DNA of 64,000 nucleotides from JAMXLO01 sp963812075 (lineage in GTDB: Bacteria; Pseudomonadota; Alphaproteobacteria; Acetobacterales; Acetobacteraceae), in assembly GCA_963812075.1 (NCBI GenBank), contig CAWETN010000002.1, positions 221,358 to 285,357 on the forward strand, read 5' to 3'. How positions within the stretch are numbered: position 1 is the stretch's first letter; the number at the start of each line of letters is the position of its first letter. The notes beneath the pieces are model-generated. The model did no database searches. It saw nothing but the letters and a program-made list of their open reading frames with translations, and was not told where the DNA came from. This document shows positions 17,450-29,229 of this stretch, in pieces. The position numbers and the translations under genes were made by a program.

Positions 17450-18829
17450 ATGAGTGACCTCGCCGTCCCTGGCCTTCTCGACCGGGCCATTCGTCGGATC
17501 ACCACGGTCTGGCGCGACATGGCCTCGGGTGTGGAGGACGAGCCGCTGGTCGAGCAGATGCGCTCGTGCCTGGCGGCCCGCGGCGGGGAAGTCAGCGCGC
17601 GAAACCGGGCGGCGAAGCTGGCGGAGACCTACCTCAAGCTGGACGAGGCCGGGCGCAAGGATTTCCTGGGTACGCTGGCGAGTTTCGATTCCGACCCGAA
17701 CGCCGTGGCAGCGGCTTACCAGGAGGTGCAGGCGGCGGCCGATCCGGCCGAGTTGGCCACCGCCAAGGCCGACCTGCGGCGCGCCCTGGAGCCACCGCGA
17801 CTGCGGCTGCTGACGCAGTTCACCACCATTCCCGACGGCCGGAAGTTCCTGGTCGATCTGCGCGGCTTCCTGCTGAAGGTGCGACGCGACGACAAGCTGC
17901 TGGCGGCGCTGGAGTCCGACCTGCGCGGGCTGCTGGCGGCCTGGTTCGACATCGGCTTTCTGGAGTTGCAGCGCATCGATTGGAATAGCCCGGCGATGCT
18001 GCTCGAGAAGCTGGTCGGCTACGAGGCGGTGCACGAGATCCGCTCCTGGCGCGACCTGAAGAACCGGCTGGATTCCGACCGCCGCTGCTATGCCTTCTTC
18101 CATCCGCGTATGCCCGGCGAGCCGCTGATCTTCGTCGAGGTGGCGCTGGTGAAGGGGCTGGCCGGCAGCGTGCAGAGGCTGCTCGACGAGAAGGCGCCGC
18201 TGCTGGACTCGCACCAGGCGGACACCGCGATCTTCTATTCGATCAGCAACTGCCAGGCGGGGCTGGCGGGCATCAGCTTCGGCAACTTCCTGATCAAGCG
18301 CGTGGTGGAGGAACTGTCGAACGAGTTCCGCAACCTGAAGACGTTCGCCACGCTCTCGCCGATCCCTGGCTTCCGCTCCTGGCTGGACGAGAGGTTGGCG
18401 GCGGACCAGCCGGGTCTGCTGTCGGACGAGGAGGCCACCAGCCTCGCCTCGGCGGTGCCGGCGGCGTCCGGCGAGCAGGCGCTGGCGGCGCTGCTGGCGA
18501 AGCGTGGCTGGTGGCGTGATGCGGCGCTGCACAAGACGGCAGAACCGGTGCTGCTGCGGCTTTGCGCGCGCTATCTGCTGGTCGAGTCGAACGCCAGGAA
18601 GCGGACGCGCGACCCGGTGGCGCACTTCCATCTGTCGAACGGCGCGCGGGTGGAGCGGCTCAACATGCTGGCCGACACGTCGGAGAAAGGCGCCAAGGAG
18701 AGCGCGACGCTGATGGTGAATTACCTGTATGATCCGGCGAAGATCGAGGACTGGCACGAGGACTACGCCGGCGAGGGCAAGCGCAACGCCTCCACCACGG
18801 TGCGACGGCTGGCCCGCGGGTGGAGCTGA
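17450..18829 (+). CDS. malonyl-CoA decarboxylase
   Basis: A 459-residue decarboxylase converting malonyl-CoA to acetyl-CoA and CO2. The N-terminal helical domain (about 60-170) is followed by the GNAT-like catalytic domain: CYAFFHPRMPGEPLIFVEVAL, broken by normal variation, then AIFYSISNCQAGLAGISFGNFLIK, and the conserved HFHLSNGAR with His392 and His394, one of which corresponds to the catalytic histidine of the family. The ATG at 17450 removes a homology-free extension. No malonyl-CoA synthetase or malonate carrier lies beside it, so it may serve CoA-ester balance rather than malonate growth. Followed by a decayed Uma2 gene. Confidence 0.92.
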   Translation: MSDLAVPGLLDRAIRRITTVWRDMASGVEDEPLVEQMRSCLAARGGEVSARNRAAKLAETYLKLDEAGRKDFLGTLASFDSDPNAVAAAYQEVQAAADPAELATAKADLRRALEPPRLRLLTQFTTIPDGRKFLVDLRGFLLKVRRDDKLLAALESDLRGLLAAWFDIGFLELQRIDWNSPAMLLEKLVGYEAVHEIRSWRDLKNRLDSDRRCYAFFHPRMPGEPLIFVEVALVKGLAGSVQRLLDEKAPLLDSHQADTAIFYSISNCQAGLAGISFGNFLIKRVVEELSNEFRNLKTFATLSPIPGFRSWLDERLAADQPGLLSDEEATSLASAVPAASGEQALAALLAKRGWWRDAALHKTAEPVLLRLCARYLLVESNARKRTRDPVAHFHLSNGARVERLNMLADTSEKGAKESATLMVNYLYDPAKIEDWHEDYAGEGKRNASTTVRRLARGWS

Positions 18830-18840
18830 CGGAGGAAGGA

Positions 18841-19201
18841 ATGTCCCAGGCAATGCTGACCGAGCCACTGGTCACGGTAAGCGCGTTCGAGGCTTTCCTC
18901 GACTTGCAGCGGGACGAACTCGCTGTTGGTGGCGGACCGCGTTGTTGCCATGACGAACCCTAGCGAAATTCACGAGAAGATCGCGAGCAATATCGGCGCG
19001 CCGTTGGCAGTTGCGATGAATCCGAAGGGTTGCCACGTCTACCAGGGTGGCATCGGCGTAGAGCGTTCGGACCATTCGACCGGGATCAACCGGACGCGGC
19101 CTGACGTCGTGGTACAATGCGGCTGTCTGGGCACGCGAAATTTCATCACCGACGCACTCGTCGGGGTCGAGTCGACCAACGTGCATCGCCTGGCCGACTG
19201 A
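18841..19201 (+). pseudogene. decayed Uma2-family (restriction endonuclease-like) gene
   Basis: Two frames together resemble a Uma2 protein, a PD-(D/E)XK-fold family of unknown role. The first frame (ATG 18841 to TAG 18963) gives a typical leader ending FEAFLDLQRDEL. The second frame, open across about 18926-19201, continues with VVAMTNPSEIHEKIASNIG, the RTRPDVVVQCG segment with the catalytic-type Asp, and ends early at DALVGVE then a short tail. The join lacks several codons as well as shifting frame, and about half of the usual C-terminal part is missing, so this looks like true decay and not a single base error. It is preserved as a remnant between malonyl-CoA decarboxylase and the E1-like gene. 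Confidence 0.7.
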
Positions 19202-21567
19202 TGGACACCACAGCGACGATCACCGCCACAACCGACCGCCTGCACATCCTGCAGCAGCTGGAACGCAAGCTGCTGTGGCTGTCGTCGTGGATGATCCACA
19301 ACGCCAACCACATCCGGCCCAACCGCGACGGGCTGAAGGTGGGCGGGCACCAGGCGTCCTGCGCGTCGGTGATTTCCATCATGACAGCGCTCTACTTCGA
19401 AATCGCCCGCCCGCAGGACCGCATCGCGGTGAAGCCACATGCCGGTCCGGTCTTCCACGCCATCAATTACCTGTTCGGCCGGCAGACGCCGGAGAAGATG
19501 CAGGGGCTGCGACAGCTGGGTGGCGTGCAATCGTATCCGTCGCGGGTGAAGGACGGACCCGAGGTCGATTTCTCCACCGGCTCCGTGGGCCTTGGTGTGG
19601 CGATGACCACGTTCTCCGCGCTGATGGCCGATTATGTGCGGCTGCACGGGCTGGGTCGCACCGACCTGCCGCCCGGTCGCCATATCGCCATCGCCGGCGA
19701 TGCCGAACTCGACGAAGGCAATATCTACGAGGCGCTGCTGGAAGGCTGGAAGCACGACGTCCGCAATCTGTGGTGGATCGTCGACTACAATCGCCAGAGC
19801 CTCGATTCCGTGGTGCCAGACCGACTGTTCGGCCGCATCGAGGGCCTGTTCCGCGACATGGGCTGGAACGTCGTCACCATCAAATACGGCCGCAGGCTGG
19901 AGGCGGCGTTCGCGCGCGAGGGCGGCGAGGCGCTGCGTGCGTGGATCGACGACTGCCCCAACTCGCTCTACTCGGCGCTGACCTTCCAGGGCGGCGCGTC
20001 ATGGCGCCAGGCGCTGCTCGCCGACCTCGGACGCTCGAAGGCGCGCGCGATCATCGATCCGCTGGCCGACGATGAACTGGGCGCGCTGATGACCAATCTC
20101 GGCGGCCACGACATCGAGACGGTGATCGACACGCTGCGCGCCGAAGCCGATGGCGACCAGCCCACGTGCTTCATCGCCTACACGATCAAGGGCATGGGTC
20201 TGCCGTTCGCCGGCCACAAGGACAACCACGCCGGCCTGATGACCAAGGAGCAGATGGAGGGCTTCCGCGCCTCCATGGGCATCCGGCCGGGCCACGAGTG
20301 GGATCCGTTCGAGGGCCTCGATGTGCCTGAGCACGACCTGCGCGACTTCCTCGCCGCGTGCCCATTCGCGACACCGCTGACACCGCAAGGCCGAACGCTG
20401 AGCGCGCCCTCGGTGACTGTGCCGGCCGCCCTGCCGGTGGCGAAGCTTGCCGGGCGGAAGATGTCCACGCAGGCAGGCTTCGGCGACATCCTTGCCGAGA
20501 TCGGCCGCGGGCAGGGCGAACTGAAGGCGCTCGCCGATCATATCGTGACGACGTCGCCCGACGTGACCGTCTCGACCAATCTCGGGCCGTGGGTGAACCG
20601 GCGCGGCATCTTCGACCGGCATACGCGCAACGACGTGTTCCGCGATGCGAAGCTGGCCAGCGCGCAGCGCTGGGGCATGTCGCCGAAGGGTCAGCACATC
20701 GAGCTTGGCATCGCCGAGCAGAATCTGTTCCTGTTGCTGGGCGCGGCAGGACTGGCGCCAGGGATGACCGGTGCGCGCGTGCTGCCGGTCGGCACAGTGT
20801 ACGATCCGTTCGTCAACCGCGGCCTCGATGCGCTGATCTATGCCTGCTACCAGGACGCACGCTTCCTGCTCGTTTCGACGCCGTCGGGCCTGACGTTGGC
20901 GCCGGAGGGCGGGCAGCATCAGTCGATCAACACGCCGATGATCGGCATGGCCGCCGACCGGCTGGCGAGCTTCGAGCCGGCGCATGTCGATGAGCTGGCG
21001 ATCCTGCTGCGTCACGCCTTGGCGCACATGCAGCGCCCGGACGGTTCGGCTGTGTGGCTACGATTGTCCACACGGCAGCTCGAACAGCCGGCGCGGACGC
21101 TGGACGGGGAGGCAGTGATCGCCGGCGCGCACTGGGTCGTGCCCCCGGCGGATGGCGCACGCATCGCGATCGGCTACCAGGGACCGGTGGCACCCGAGGC
21201 GATGGCGGCGTTCGCTGAGTTGGTTGCCGAGGAACCCGGCGCCGGACTGCTGGCGATTACCAGCCCGGACCGGTTGCACGCGGGTTGGATTGCCGCGCTG
21301 CGAGCACGGCGACGTGGCGGCGGACCGAGGGCGGAGTCACACATCGAACAAGTGCTGACCCCGCTGTCGCCGGAGGCAGCATTGGTGACCGTGCTTGACG
21401 GTCATCCCGGCACGCACTCCTGGCTCGGCGCGGTGCGCGGACATCGGGTGGTGCCGCTCGGACCGGATCACTTCGGCCAGAGCGGAGACATTCCGGATCT
21501 ATACCGCGAATACGACATCGATCAGGACGCCATACTCGATGCGTGTGCCCAGGCTCTGCTGGCGTAG
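19201..21567 (+). CDS. homodimeric pyruvate dehydrogenase E1 / transketolase-like protein
   Basis: A 788-residue thiamine-diphosphate enzyme. Residues about 25-330 form the cofactor domain: HIRPNRDGLKVGGHQASC, and GDAELDEGN followed by WWIVDYNRQSLD, which stands in for the usual GDG...N cofactor motif with Ala for the last Gly. Residues about 420-640 form the pyrimidine-binding domain with HIELGIAEQNLFLLLG, the Glu being the cofactor-activating residue, and PSGLTLAPEGGQHQS. The length fits a subfamily of about 790 residues that differs from E. coli AceE (about 890). No E2 or E3 gene is adjacent, so the physiological reaction is inferred only from fold. The start ATG overlaps the Uma2 remnant stop. 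Confidence 0.82.
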   Translation: MDTTATITATTDRLHILQQLERKLLWLSSWMIHNANHIRPNRDGLKVGGHQASCASVISIMTALYFEIARPQDRIAVKPHAGPVFHAINYLFGRQTPEKMQGLRQLGGVQSYPSRVKDGPEVDFSTGSVGLGVAMTTFSALMADYVRLHGLGRTDLPPGRHIAIAGDAELDEGNIYEALLEGWKHDVRNLWWIVDYNRQSLDSVVPDRLFGRIEGLFRDMGWNVVTIKYGRRLEAAFAREGGEALRAWIDDCPNSLYSALTFQGGASWRQALLADLGRSKARAIIDPLADDELGALMTNLGGHDIETVIDTLRAEADGDQPTCFIAYTIKGMGLPFAGHKDNHAGLMTKEQMEGFRASMGIRPGHEWDPFEGLDVPEHDLRDFLAACPFATPLTPQGRTLSAPSVTVPAALPVAKLAGRKMSTQAGFGDILAEIGRGQGELKALADHIVTTSPDVTVSTNLGPWVNRRGIFDRHTRNDVFRDAKLASAQRWGMSPKGQHIELGIAEQNLFLLLGAAGLAPGMTGARVLPVGTVYDPFVNRGLDALIYACYQDARFLLVSTPSGLTLAPEGGQHQSINTPMIGMAADRLASFEPAHVDELAILLRHALAHMQRPDGSAVWLRLSTRQLEQPARTLDGEAVIAGAHWVVPPADGARIAIGYQGPVAPEAMAAFAELVAEEPGAGLLAITSPDRLHAGWIAALRARRRGGGPRAESHIEQVLTPLSPEAALVTVLDGHPGTHSWLGAVRGHRVVPLGPDHFGQSGDIPDLYREYDIDQDAILDACAQALLA

Positions 21568-21571
21568 ATCG

Positions 21572-22147
21572 GTGCGGTTCTGCCGTGTCGCGATGCTGCT
21601 GATCGGCGTCGCGACGCACGCAGCGCGGGCCGATGAGGTAACGGAGCAGATCAACGAGGCGCTGGAGGCATACCGGAACCACGACATGCAGAGCGCGGTC
21701 GCCGCGTTGGACGCCGCGGCCAATCTGCTGCGCCAGGGACGTGCCGAAGGGATGAAGAAGCTGCTGCCGGCGCCGCCGGCGGGCTGGACCGCCGATCCAC
21801 CCGAATCCACCGCGGTCAGCGTTGCGATGTTGGGCGGCGGCATCACGGCGAACCGCAGCTATCACAACGGCATTCAGCAGGTCGAGGTACAGATCGTCAC
21901 GGATTCGCCGATGCTGCAGGGCCTCGCTGCCCTGGTCGGCGGCCCTCTCGGAACGATCGGCGGGCTGAAGACCGTGGTGATCGGCGGCCGACGCTTCTCC
22001 TACATCGAGAACGACCATAGCTACGTGACGCTGGTCGCCGACAAGGTCATTGTGAAGATCACCGGCAACGCTGACACGCCCGATCCGACCCTCAGGAGCT
22101 TCATCGGCCTGTTCGACTACCCAGGCGTCGAAAAGCTGGCACACTGA
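21572..22147 (+). CDS. secreted protein of unknown function
   Basis: A protein of about 191 residues. The GTG at 21572, 4 bases after the E1-like gene, gives a clean signal peptide (basic RFCR start, hydrophobic AMLLIGVA, small-residue end near Ala-Asp at about residue 21). An ATG at 21539 in the same frame is possible and would add 11 residues inside the E1 gene. The mature part has a helical start (residues 22-60, rich in Ala/Glu) and then a beta-rich region around NGIQQVEVQIVTDSP and SYVTLVADKVIVKITG. I recognise no named domain with certainty. The tight spacing suggests cotranscription with the E1-like gene. Confidence 0.75.
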   Translation: MRFCRVAMLLIGVATHAARADEVTEQINEALEAYRNHDMQSAVAALDAAANLLRQGRAEGMKKLLPAPPAGWTADPPESTAVSVAMLGGGITANRSYHNGIQQVEVQIVTDSPMLQGLAALVGGPLGTIGGLKTVVIGGRRFSYIENDHSYVTLVADKVIVKITGNADTPDPTLRSFIGLFDYPGVEKLAH

Positions 22148-22231
22148 GCATCATCGTTTCTTCACATTGCGCAGGGTTGCTGGGGATACCCGGGACCATA
22201 AGGTGCGGCATCCGGCTCGAGGAGAGAGTGC

Positions 22232-23584
22232 ATGCGGCTTGGCATCACCGCGGCGATAGGCCTGCTCGCGGCGACATCGGCGCTGGCGCAACCGATGAGC
22301 GATCCGCTGGCGCGGATCGGCCATGTGGTAGTGATCTTCGAGGAGAACCGGAGCTTCGACAATTTCTTCGGCCGCTTTCCCGGCGCGAACGGACTGGCAA
22401 ACGCAGGCGATAAGGCGACCCAGGTCGATGCGGACGGCAAGCCTTACGGGGAGCTTCCTTCGCCGATCGACAGCAACCTGAAGCCGCCGGGCGTCGACAA
22501 GCGCTTCCCGGCGAAGCTGCTCAACCGGCCGTTCGAGATCAACCCGTTCGTCCCGCTCGACGACGACACGGGCGACCTGATCCATGCGTTCTATCAGGAG
22601 CAGATGCAGATCAATGGCGGCGCGATGAACCGCTACGCCCTGGTGTCGAACGCGAGGGGCCTGACGATGGGCTATTTCGACATTTCGAAGACATATCTAT
22701 GGAAGCTCGCACGGCAATACACGCTGGGCGACGCGATGTTCCACTCGGCGTTCGGCGGCTCGTTCCTCAATCACGCGTTTCTGGTCTGCCAGTGCGCCTT
22801 CCGCTGGCCGGACGCGCCGCAGGCCATCGTGGCACAGCTCGGTGCGAACGGCGCGATGGTGAAGGACGGCCAGGTGACGCCGGACGGCTATGCGGTCAAC
22901 ACCAGTCGGTCGGTGTATCTGCACCCCGCGTCCGATACGGATCCGGCTAGGCTGGTGCCGCCGCAGACCATGCCGCATATCGGCGATCGGCTGGATGCCA
23001 GGGGGATTTCGTGGAAGTGGTACTCGGGCGGCTACGACGACGCGTTGGCCGGGCATCCCGACGCGCGCTTTCAGTATCACCACCAGCCCCTGCAGTACTT
23101 CCAGGATCTGGCGCCCGGGACGCCGGCGCAGAGGGCGCACCTGCAGGACTACAAGGACCTCGTGCGCGACATCCAGCAGAACACGCTGCCGCAGGTGGTG
23201 TTCTACAAGCCGATCGGGCAGTTCAACCAGCACCCAGGCTATACCAACGTCACTGACGGTGACCGGCACCTCGCTGAACTGGTGCCGATGCTGCAGAAAA
23301 GTCCCGCCTACAGCGACATGCTGATCATCATCACCTACGACGAGCATGGCGGGCAGTGGGACCACGTGCCGCCGCCGCGCCGCGACCGATGGGGTCCTGG
23401 GACGCGCATTCCGCTGATCGCCGTGGGGCCTACAGTAAAGCGCGGTTATGTCGACCACACGCCGTACGACTTCGGCTCGATCCTGCGGACACTGGAGGTT
23501 CGCTTCCAGCTCGAGCCGTTGAACGACGCTGACGGCAACGCCTATCCGATGCGGAACCTGCTGCAGCCACAACAAAAGCGATGA
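22232..23584 (+). CDS. secreted phosphoesterase (acid phosphatase AcpA / phospholipase C family)
   Basis: A 450-residue exported phosphoesterase of the alkaline-phosphatase superfamily. The signal peptide ends at about residue 19 (ATSALAQ). The family signature VVVIFEENRSFDNFFGRFPG supplies metal-binding Glu/Asn residues (about 34-53), FHSAFGGSFLNH and YDEHGGQWDHVPPP near residue 370 supply further metal ligands, and the C-terminus GPTVKRGYVDHTPYD matches phospholipase C-like members. The substrate could be a phosphomonoester or phospholipid. It is convergent with secA, 67 bases apart. Confidence 0.88.
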   Translation: MRLGITAAIGLLAATSALAQPMSDPLARIGHVVVIFEENRSFDNFFGRFPGANGLANAGDKATQVDADGKPYGELPSPIDSNLKPPGVDKRFPAKLLNRPFEINPFVPLDDDTGDLIHAFYQEQMQINGGAMNRYALVSNARGLTMGYFDISKTYLWKLARQYTLGDAMFHSAFGGSFLNHAFLVCQCAFRWPDAPQAIVAQLGANGAMVKDGQVTPDGYAVNTSRSVYLHPASDTDPARLVPPQTMPHIGDRLDARGISWKWYSGGYDDALAGHPDARFQYHHQPLQYFQDLAPGTPAQRAHLQDYKDLVRDIQQNTLPQVVFYKPIGQFNQHPGYTNVTDGDRHLAELVPMLQKSPAYSDMLIIITYDEHGGQWDHVPPPRRDRWGPGTRIPLIAVGPTVKRGYVDHTPYDFGSILRTLEVRFQLEPLNDADGNAYPMRNLLQPQQKR

Positions 23585-23651
23585 GCGTTCCCCGCGCCCG
23601 TGCCGCCGCGCCTCGATGGGGGTCGGGTTTGCGCCTCGTCGGACGCCGGTG

Positions 23652-26360
<2,709 letters not shown>

Positions 26361-26553
26361 GGGACCTTCCAGGATGGCCGGCGGCAGCGCCGGGCAGCCC
26401 CAGGCGAGGTCCGGGGCATCGGTTCAGATAGGACCCAGGCCGGCTCGGGTCAACGACGCCGCAACGTCGCATCAACGCTGCTCTGCGGTCGGCATTCTTG
26501 TGATGCGGGGTGGATTCGGCCATGGTGGGCCCCTGCCTCGCATAGGTGATCTG

Positions 26554-27585
26554 ATGTCGCGTACCGCCGGTACTGCATGGTGTTTGCTCGCGGTCACGCT
26601 GCTGGCCGGCGCCGCCGCGTGGGCACAGGGGACCTCGCAGCCCCCGACCGATCCCGTCGTCGCCAAGGTGGACGGCCAGCCGATCCACCTCAGCGACCTG
26701 AAGGATGCGGCTCAGGCGCTGCCTGAGAACGTGCGGGGCATGCCGCCGCAGACGTTGTACCCGATGCTGCTCGACCAGCTGATCGATGGCCGCGCGCTGG
26801 CCGCCGAGGCACGCAAGACCGGTCTGGACCACGATCCGACGGTACAGCGCCAGGTCGCAGCCGCCCAGGACCGCGCGTTGCAGACCGCCGTGCTCAGCAA
26901 AGAGGTCGGCCCGACGGTCACCGATGAGGCGGTCAAGGCACGCTACGACCAGGAGTTCGCCAACAAGCCCGGCGAGGAAGAGGTGCACGCCCGGCATATC
27001 CTGGTGGACAACGAGGACGAGGCGAAGAAGATCATCGCTCAGCTCAAGGGCGGCGCCGACTTCGGCGACCTGGCGAAACAGTTCAGCAAGGATCCCGGTG
27101 GCGCTCAGCAGGGCGGCGACCTGGGTTTCTTCAAGCAGGACGAGATGGTGCCCGAGTTCGCCGCCGCCGCCTTCGCCATGAAGCCGGGCGAGGTCTCGCA
27201 GCAGCCGGTGCACAGCCAGTTCGGCTGGCACGTCATCAAGGTGATCGAGCGCCGCCAGGCCAAGCCGCCGGACTATGCCCACGCGCGCGACGAACTGCGC
27301 CAGAAGATGATCCAGGAAGGCGTGCAGAAGGCAGTGGCGAAGGCGCGCGCCGCGACCTCGGTGGAGAAGTTCAACCTTGACGGCTCGCCGGCGCGCGCCA
27401 CCGACACCGCCGAACCGCCGCCGCGCCGCCAAGCAATAAGCCGCGCTGAACAAGGGAAACGTCCATGGCCACGCCTGTCTCGCCGCTTGCCGTTCCGCTT
27501 CCGGAAGTGCCACCGCTCGCCGGCGTTCGGCTGGGCGCTGCCGCAGCCGGGATCCGCTACCAGGGGCGGACGGACCTGGTCATGA
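26554..27585 (+). CDS. periplasmic parvulin-type peptidyl-prolyl isomerase (PpiC/SurA-like) with an altered C-terminus
   Basis: A secreted prolyl isomerase that helps fold exported proteins. After a signal peptide (cleavage near Ala-Gln at residue 24) comes a SurA-N-like helical domain (30-130) and a parvulin domain (about 140-240: HARHILVDNEDEA, GGDLGFFKQDEMVPEF, FGWHVIKV). The reading frame then runs 50 residues past a Pro-rich tail into an Arg-rich sequence and overlaps the start of argJ by 121 bases. Removing one base near 27420-27430 would end the protein at the TAA at 27437-27439 after 294 residues, 25 bases before argJ. The frame-extended tail is therefore probably an error or a recent mutation; the catalytic domain is unaffected. 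Confidence 0.85.
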   Translation: MSRTAGTAWCLLAVTLLAGAAAWAQGTSQPPTDPVVAKVDGQPIHLSDLKDAAQALPENVRGMPPQTLYPMLLDQLIDGRALAAEARKTGLDHDPTVQRQVAAAQDRALQTAVLSKEVGPTVTDEAVKARYDQEFANKPGEEEVHARHILVDNEDEAKKIIAQLKGGADFGDLAKQFSKDPGGAQQGGDLGFFKQDEMVPEFAAAAFAMKPGEVSQQPVHSQFGWHVIKVIERRQAKPPDYAHARDELRQKMIQEGVQKAVAKARAATSVEKFNLDGSPARATDTAEPPPRRQAISRAEQGKRPWPRLSRRLPFRFRKCHRSPAFGWALPQPGSATRGGRTWS

Positions 27586-28694
27586 TGGAGCTCGCGCCGG
27601 GCAGCACCGTCGCCGGCGTGTTCACCTCGAGCAAGTGCCCTGGCGCACCGGTGGACTGGTGCCGCGCCGCACTCGGCGCCGGCAAGGCGCGCGCCGTGGT
27701 GGTGAATGCCGGCAATGCCAACGTGTTCACCGGCAAGGCGGGGCGGGACGCCTGCGCTGCCACCGCCGCGGCCACAGCGAAGCTGGTGGGCTGCCCGGCG
27801 AAGCAGGTGTTCATCGCCTCGACCGGGGTGATCGGCGAGGTCCTGCCGCACCAGAAGTTGGTCGCGGCGCTGCCGGCGCTGCACGCTGGCCTGCGCGATG
27901 ATGGCTGGGAGGCGGCGGCGCGCGGCATCATGACCACCGACACCTTCGCCAAGGCCGCGACTCAGACCGCGCGCATTGGCGAGACCGAGGTGCGGATAAC
28001 CGGTATCGCCAAGGGCAGCGGCATGATCGCGCCCGACATGGCGACCATGCTGTGCTTCATATTCACCGACGCCAGGTTGCCGGCGGGCGCGATGCAGGGG
28101 CTGCTGAAGAAAGCCGTCGACGTCAGCTTCAACTGCACGACGGTCGACTCGGATACCTCCACCTCGGACACCGTGCTGCTGTTCGCCACCGGCCAGGCCA
28201 AGCATCCCCGGGTGCCGGCGGAAGGCGGCCGGATGCTGGCCGACTTCGCCAGGGCGCTCGAGGCCGTGCTGCTGGATCTGGCGCTCCAGGTGGTGCGCGA
28301 CGGCGAGGGTGCACAGAAGCTGGTGCGGGTCGAGGTCAGCGGCGGCGCCACGGCGCGGTCCGCCAGGCGGGTTGGGCTGGCGGTGGCAAACTCGCCGCTG
28401 GTGAAGACCGCGATTGCCGGCGAGGACGCCAACTGGGGCCGGATCGTCATGGCCGTGGGCAAGGCCGGCGAACCCGCCGATCGCGACAAGCTATCCGTCG
28501 GCGTGGGCGGCGTATGGATGGCGCGCGCCGGCGCGGTGGTGCCGGGCTACGACGAAGCGCCGGTGGTGCAGCACATGAAGGGCCGTGAGATCGCGATCGC
28601 CATCGATCTCGGGATCGGCCGTGGCAAGGCCACGGTATGGACCTGCGACCTGACGCACGGCTACATCGATATCAACGGATCGTATCGAAGCTGA
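27465..28694 (+). CDS. argJ: bifunctional glutamate N-acetyltransferase / amino-acid acetyltransferase ArgJ
   Basis: A 409-residue arginine biosynthesis enzyme that moves acetyl from acetylornithine to glutamate and, in bifunctional forms, also makes N-acetylglutamate from acetyl-CoA. The autoprocessing site lies in KGSGMIAPDMATML: cleavage before Thr194 would yield alpha and beta chains with Thr194 as nucleophile (the usual Asn of this motif is Asp). Other landmarks are NAGNANVFTG, STGVIGE, EDANWGRIVMAVG and the C-terminal HGYIDINGSYRS, whose ending is typical. It follows ppiC closely and is convergent with a small hypothetical gene. Confidence 0.97.
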   Translation: MATPVSPLAVPLPEVPPLAGVRLGAAAAGIRYQGRTDLVMMELAPGSTVAGVFTSSKCPGAPVDWCRAALGAGKARAVVVNAGNANVFTGKAGRDACAATAAATAKLVGCPAKQVFIASTGVIGEVLPHQKLVAALPALHAGLRDDGWEAAARGIMTTDTFAKAATQTARIGETEVRITGIAKGSGMIAPDMATMLCFIFTDARLPAGAMQGLLKKAVDVSFNCTTVDSDTSTSDTVLLFATGQAKHPRVPAEGGRMLADFARALEAVLLDLALQVVRDGEGAQKLVRVEVSGGATARSARRVGLAVANSPLVKTAIAGEDANWGRIVMAVGKAGEPADRDKLSVGVGGVWMARAGAVVPGYDEAPVVQHMKGREIAIAIDLGIGRGKATVWTCDLTHGYIDINGSYRS

Positions 28695-28703
28695 GGGGCT
28701 CGT

Positions 28704-29006
28704 TCAGGCCTTCTCGGGAACCAGGCTCTCGATCGCATCCGCCACGCAGGCGAAGCGGAGACTGCGGCCGATCAGCGGCTGCACAACGACTTCCTCGGCC
28801 GAACGCCACAGAATCCAGCGCCGAAGCCGGTTCTTGTTCGCGTAGAAGGCAATGACCTCTTCGTATTCGTCACCTTCGACCCAGTGATCGAGTTCGACCA
28901 CCATCTGCAGGCCGTGAAAGTCAGCCCACCCCTTCAGCAGAACGAGATCACCGATCTCGAAGGCAAGACCCGTGGGCGCAGGGCGGCTGATCAACGGCCT
29001 TGGCAT
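28704..29006 (-). CDS. hypothetical protein, 100 residues
   Basis: A small soluble protein I do not recognise. The ATG at 29006 is preceded by TGGAG about 8 bases upstream, better than the GTG at 29024. Residues 17-40 read EIGDLVLLKGWADFHG, like the small beta-barrel start of proteins that recognise a charged partner, followed by an acidic stretch (about 42-55) and a C-terminal helix. Convergent with argJ, with 9 bases between the stops. It faces a 223-base upstream region that also serves the divergent acyl-CoA dehydrogenase and in which I see no hairpin or further gene. Confidence 0.65.
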   Translation of the reverse strand: MPRPLISRPAPTGLAFEIGDLVLLKGWADFHGLQMVVELDHWVEGDEYEEVIAFYANKNRLRRWILWRSAEEVVVQPLIGRSLRFACVADAIESLVPEKA

Positions 29007-29229
29007 GAAGCAAACTCCAACCACGCACCTGACGGTGCCTCACGGATCTGTGATATGCCATCACGGGCGCGTGAATGCAAGCGCCAATATTGAGATTGCT
29101 CGCGCCGTACAGTGTTCGTTTCGCGGTTTTGCCCCCGCTTCCAGGAAGGCGCGTCCTCTCGGTGGTGCGCCTCTCCTCCACCGCCTAGACTTCGCGTCAC
29201 CGTGACGACTGGAAAAGGACGGTCACTGC

